A DNA stretch of 64,000 bases, from positions 310,001 to 374,000 of the forward strand of contig NZ_BNAQ01000004.1 in assembly GCF_014653575.1 (NCBI RefSeq), in the 5' to 3' direction. A model generated the notes under the pieces. It was given only the letters and a program-made list of their open reading frames with translations, did no database searches and had not been told where the DNA came from. This DNA is from Sphingomonas glacialis. Lineage in GTDB: Bacteria; Pseudomonadota; Alphaproteobacteria; Sphingomonadales; Sphingomonadaceae. This document shows, piece by piece, positions 63,001-64,000 of this stretch (positions are counted from its first letter, which is position 1; every line of letters begins with the position of its first letter). The position numbers and the translations under genes are program-made.

Positions 63001-63616
63001 CACGGCCCGTCGTCCGCTGGTCGGCGGGGTCGAAGGTGCGTACGCTCTCGATCTCGTCGCCGAAGAAATCGAGCCGGAGCGCATGCTCCTCGCCGCTCGG
63101 GAACAGGTCGACCAGGCCGCCACGGACCGCGAATTCGCCCGAATCGGCGACGGTCTCGACGCGGACATAGCCGTTCGCCTGAAGCTGCGCGGCGAGCTTG
63201 TCGCGGCCGATCCGCTCCTTTGGCGCGAGCCTCGCGACAAGCTGGCGGATGCGGAACGGTGTCAGCGTGCGCTGCGCCACCGCGTTGACCGTGGTGAGCA
63301 GGAGCTGGGGGCCTTTGACAGGCTGCTGCAGCCGGTGGAGCGTCGCCATGCGCTCGGCCATCACCCGCAGCGTAGGGGAAGCGCGATCGTACGGGAGGCA
63401 GTCCCACGCCGGAAAGGTGAGGATCTCGAGCTCGGGCGCGAAGGTCTGTGCGGTCGCGGCGATGGCGCGCATCGCGGCCTCGTCGGGCGCGACGAACACC
63501 GCGCGCGATTTGGCGGCGCGGGCGAGGTCGGCGAGCAGCCACGGCTCGAACCCGGTCGGCACGCCGGCGAGCGTGAGTGGGGTCTTGGCGGTGAGGATCG
63601 TGTTGAGGTTTGGCAT
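60041..63616 (-). CDS. mfd: Transcription-repair coupling factor Mfd with an in-frame palindromic insert
   Basis: 1191 residues. N-terminal UvrB-like domains (to ~430), RNA polymerase-interacting domain (GDLVVHADHGIGRYEGL, ~545-600), RecG-like translocase with Walker A DVGFGKTEVALRGA, DEEQ box VVDEEQRFGVTHKERL and TATPIPRTLQMAM, then the C-terminal TRCF domain. Mfd removes stalled RNA polymerase and recruits UvrA. Residues ~435-471 (SPLPPAGRAGGG... to PPASGRGG) are encoded by a palindromic repeat and interrupt normal sequence without breaking the frame. Confidence 0.94.
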   Translation of the reverse strand: MPNLNTILTAKTPLTLAGVPTGFEPWLLADLARAAKSRAVFVAPDEAAMRAIAATAQTFAPELEILTFPAWDCLPYDRASPTLRVMAERMATLHRLQQPVKGPQLLLTTVNAVAQRTLTPFRIRQLVARLAPKERIGRDKLAAQLQANGYVRVETVADSGEFAVRGGLVDLFPSGEEHALRLDFFGDEIESVRTFDPADQRTTGRVDGFILLPASETLIDEDSIKRFRARYRERFGATATGDPLYQAISEGRRLAGMEHWLPLFEDKLTTLFDHLGDDAVILRDAGSVAAAEQRFEAITDYHANRVKAQVSDPGSYRPLPVDALYLTAKDFAARLDEAPAHRITAFHEPESASVLDFGVDGPRDFGAERANGANVYDAVVHHLRTLERDGRKAVLASYSAGARERLAGLLRDHGATNLKLVDTWQEALGASAPTSPLPPAGRAGGGRAPSKSATADGASPPPTPPASGRGGHGATVALIILPLDHGFSSPQVALLTEQDMLGDRLVRRAKRKKSADAFLAELAMLTPGDLVVHADHGIGRYEGLTSIPVGQAPHDCVALTYAGGDKLFVPVENLEVLSRYGSDSEGASLDRLGGEAWQRRKSKMKERIREIAGELIATAAERALRPAETIDRDSGYAAFVDRFPYEETDDQDRAIEDVMGDLLKGTPMDRLVVGDVGFGKTEVALRGAFAAAMAGLQVAVVCPTTLLARQHFNNFTARFEGFPLNVGRLSRLVPGAEAKATKAGLADGTIDVVIGTHAILAKGIEFKRLGLVVVDEEQRFGVTHKERLKGLKTDVHVLTLTATPIPRTLQMAMSGIRELSVIQTPPVDRLAVRTYIMPWDPVVLREALLREHYRGGQSFFVTPRIADLPEIEAFMRDHVPEVRYVVAHGQMAPSEVEERMSAFYDKKFEVLISTTIVESGLDIPSANTMIIHRADRFGLAQLYQLRGRVGRAKTRAYAYLTTPENRTLSQTAEKRLKVLSDLDTLGAGFQLASHDLDQRGAGNLLGDEQSGHIKEVGFELYQSMLEEAIMDAKAGGQRLRPKDFSPQITVDAPILIPEEYVPDLDLRMGLYRRLNDLEDQNQVEAFAAELIDRFGKLPAPTENLIRIIEIKLNAKKACVAKMDVGPKGALVTFFDDKTPNVEGLLAWVAKLDGVARLRPDSKLVVTRTWGDPKARLHGALQLSKGLAKAAG
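62205..62313. repeat. Palindromic repeat inserted in frame inside mfd
   Basis: Left arm CCTCCCCTCCCGCTTGCGGG then AGGGGTTGGGGGTGGGC; right arm GCCCACCCCCAGCCCTTCCC then GCAGGCGGGAGGGGGG. The two arms are inverted and each holds a hairpin. It is read through in mfd as a Pro/Gly/Ala-rich segment between the UvrB-like module and the polymerase-interacting domain. Confidence 0.88.
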
Positions 63617-63631
63617 CGGTACTTTCGAGGT

Positions 63632-63656
63632 CCGTCACCCCGGCACACGGCCGGGG
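63632..63656. repeat. Single arm of a palindromic repeat between mfd and sdhE
   Basis: CCGTCACCCCGGCACACGGC then CGGGG: one hairpin arm of the dispersed repeat family, without an inverted partner. It lies in the 49-nt gap between sdhE and mfd on their common transcript. Confidence 0.55.
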
Positions 63657-63665
63657 AACGAGAGA

Positions 63666-63932
63666 CTATTCCGCGATCGGCACGTAGTTGAGCGCCTGCA
63701 GCGCCTCGAGGATCGATCCGCGATAGCGCTCGGGGCAGGTATCGGTCCCGATCGCCCACGCCATGATATCGACGTCCTGCTCCTCGAGCAGCTCCTCGAC
63801 CAGCGTGAGCTCGGCACCGTCCCAGCCCGCCGAGCGCGCATCGAAGAAGCCGCCGATCAGCAGATCGGCTTCCTTGGTGCCGCGGTGCCAGGCGCGGAAG
63901 CGCAGGCGTTTCAGGCGGGTCTCGCGGTCCAT
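63666..63932 (-). CDS. sdhE: Succinate dehydrogenase assembly factor 2 (SdhE)
   Basis: 88 residues, the usual SdhE length: RLKRLRFRAWHRGTKEADLLIGGFF with the RGTKE-type motif (usually RGxxE) essential for covalent flavinylation of SdhA, then ELTLVEELLEEQDVDIMAW and the terminal LNYVPIAE. It assists FAD attachment in succinate dehydrogenase. It is co-directional with mfd, 49 nt upstream. Confidence 0.92.
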   Translation of the reverse strand: MDRETRLKRLRFRAWHRGTKEADLLIGGFFDARSAGWDGAELTLVEELLEEQDVDIMAWAIGTDTCPERYRGSILEALQALNYVPIAE

Positions 63933-64000
63933 GCTCGCTCCATACAGAAATGCCCGACACCGACCGACAGCGGAACGCTGGCGGCGGAAGCCGGGTGGGG

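Noticed and set aside
63950..64000. Start of another gene at the right edge on the plus strand
   Set aside because: An ATG at 63950 opens only 17 codons (MPDTDRQRNAGGG...) before the window ends, without a recognisable beginning.

Overview
The window reads as chromosomal DNA of a high-GC alphaproteobacterium, most likely a sphingomonad (Sphingomonas or a close relative). This rests on the exosortase A polysaccharide locus with its amidotransferase, chpT beside a chemotaxis operon, a deoxyhypusine synthase-like polyamine enzyme next to an ornithine decarboxylase-like enzyme, the gene order ffh-rpsP-rimM-trmD-rplS, and a CC0125/CC1285-type lipoprotein. No phage, plasmid, transposase or CRISPR array was seen.

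Layout. 1-3.7 kb: end of an exopolysaccharide/exosortase A locus (glycosyltransferase end, xrtA, amidotransferase). 3.7-7.7 kb: MAPEG protein, polyamine pair (DHS-like enzyme and decarboxylase, the latter with an RBS-sequestering leader hairpin), and a divergent threonine dehydratase. 7.7-10.1 kb: a lower-GC patch with an alpha/beta hydrolase, a small orphan gene and decayed palindromes. 10.1-15.9 kb: chpT followed by cheA-cheW-cheY-cheB-cheR. 16-18.1 kb: amidase, rnpB, J-domain protein, 2Fe-2S protein. 18.1-20.0 kb: class C serine hydrolase, Cys-rich small protein, sufE. 20.1-24.2 kb: an extended phage-shock (psp) locus. The divergent activator pspF faces a sigma-54-promoted operon of pspA, pspB and pspC, followed by a tail of small membrane/coiled-coil proteins sharing a C-terminal motif with PspC. 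This is the most unusual system in the window.

24.2-28.3 kb: sodB followed by a candidate sRNA, then yciB, ftsY and mtaB. 28.4-35.7 kb: GGDEF-EAL protein, ffh, rpsP, rimM, a thioredoxin-reductase-like flavoprotein on the other strand, and a vapBC toxin-antitoxin pair whose toxin gene overlaps trmD by 4 nt, then rplS and its terminator. The essential trmD-rplS genes therefore appear to sit behind the vapBC promoter. 35.7-44.7 kb: SulP transporter with a structured leader, pentapeptide-repeat protein, hydrolase, DUF418 protein, S9 peptidase, MgtC-like protein, asd. 44.7-52.5 kb: small secreted proteins, a GFA fragment, hydrolase, M2 peptidase, SIMPL protein, a Lys/Ala/Pro-rich membrane protein, AMP nucleosidase, peroxiredoxin, YqgE. 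52.5-64 kb: ahcY with a 16-bp palindromic operator, lipoprotein, outer-membrane and DUF2141 proteins, tRNA-Asn, nadK, a GGDEF-EAL protein, mfd and sdhE.

A second theme is a family of roughly 80-110-bp palindromic repeats (two inverted arms, each itself a GC-rich hairpin) spread between genes. Two copies lie inside coding sequence: one is read in frame through mfd, another forms the C-terminus of mtaB.
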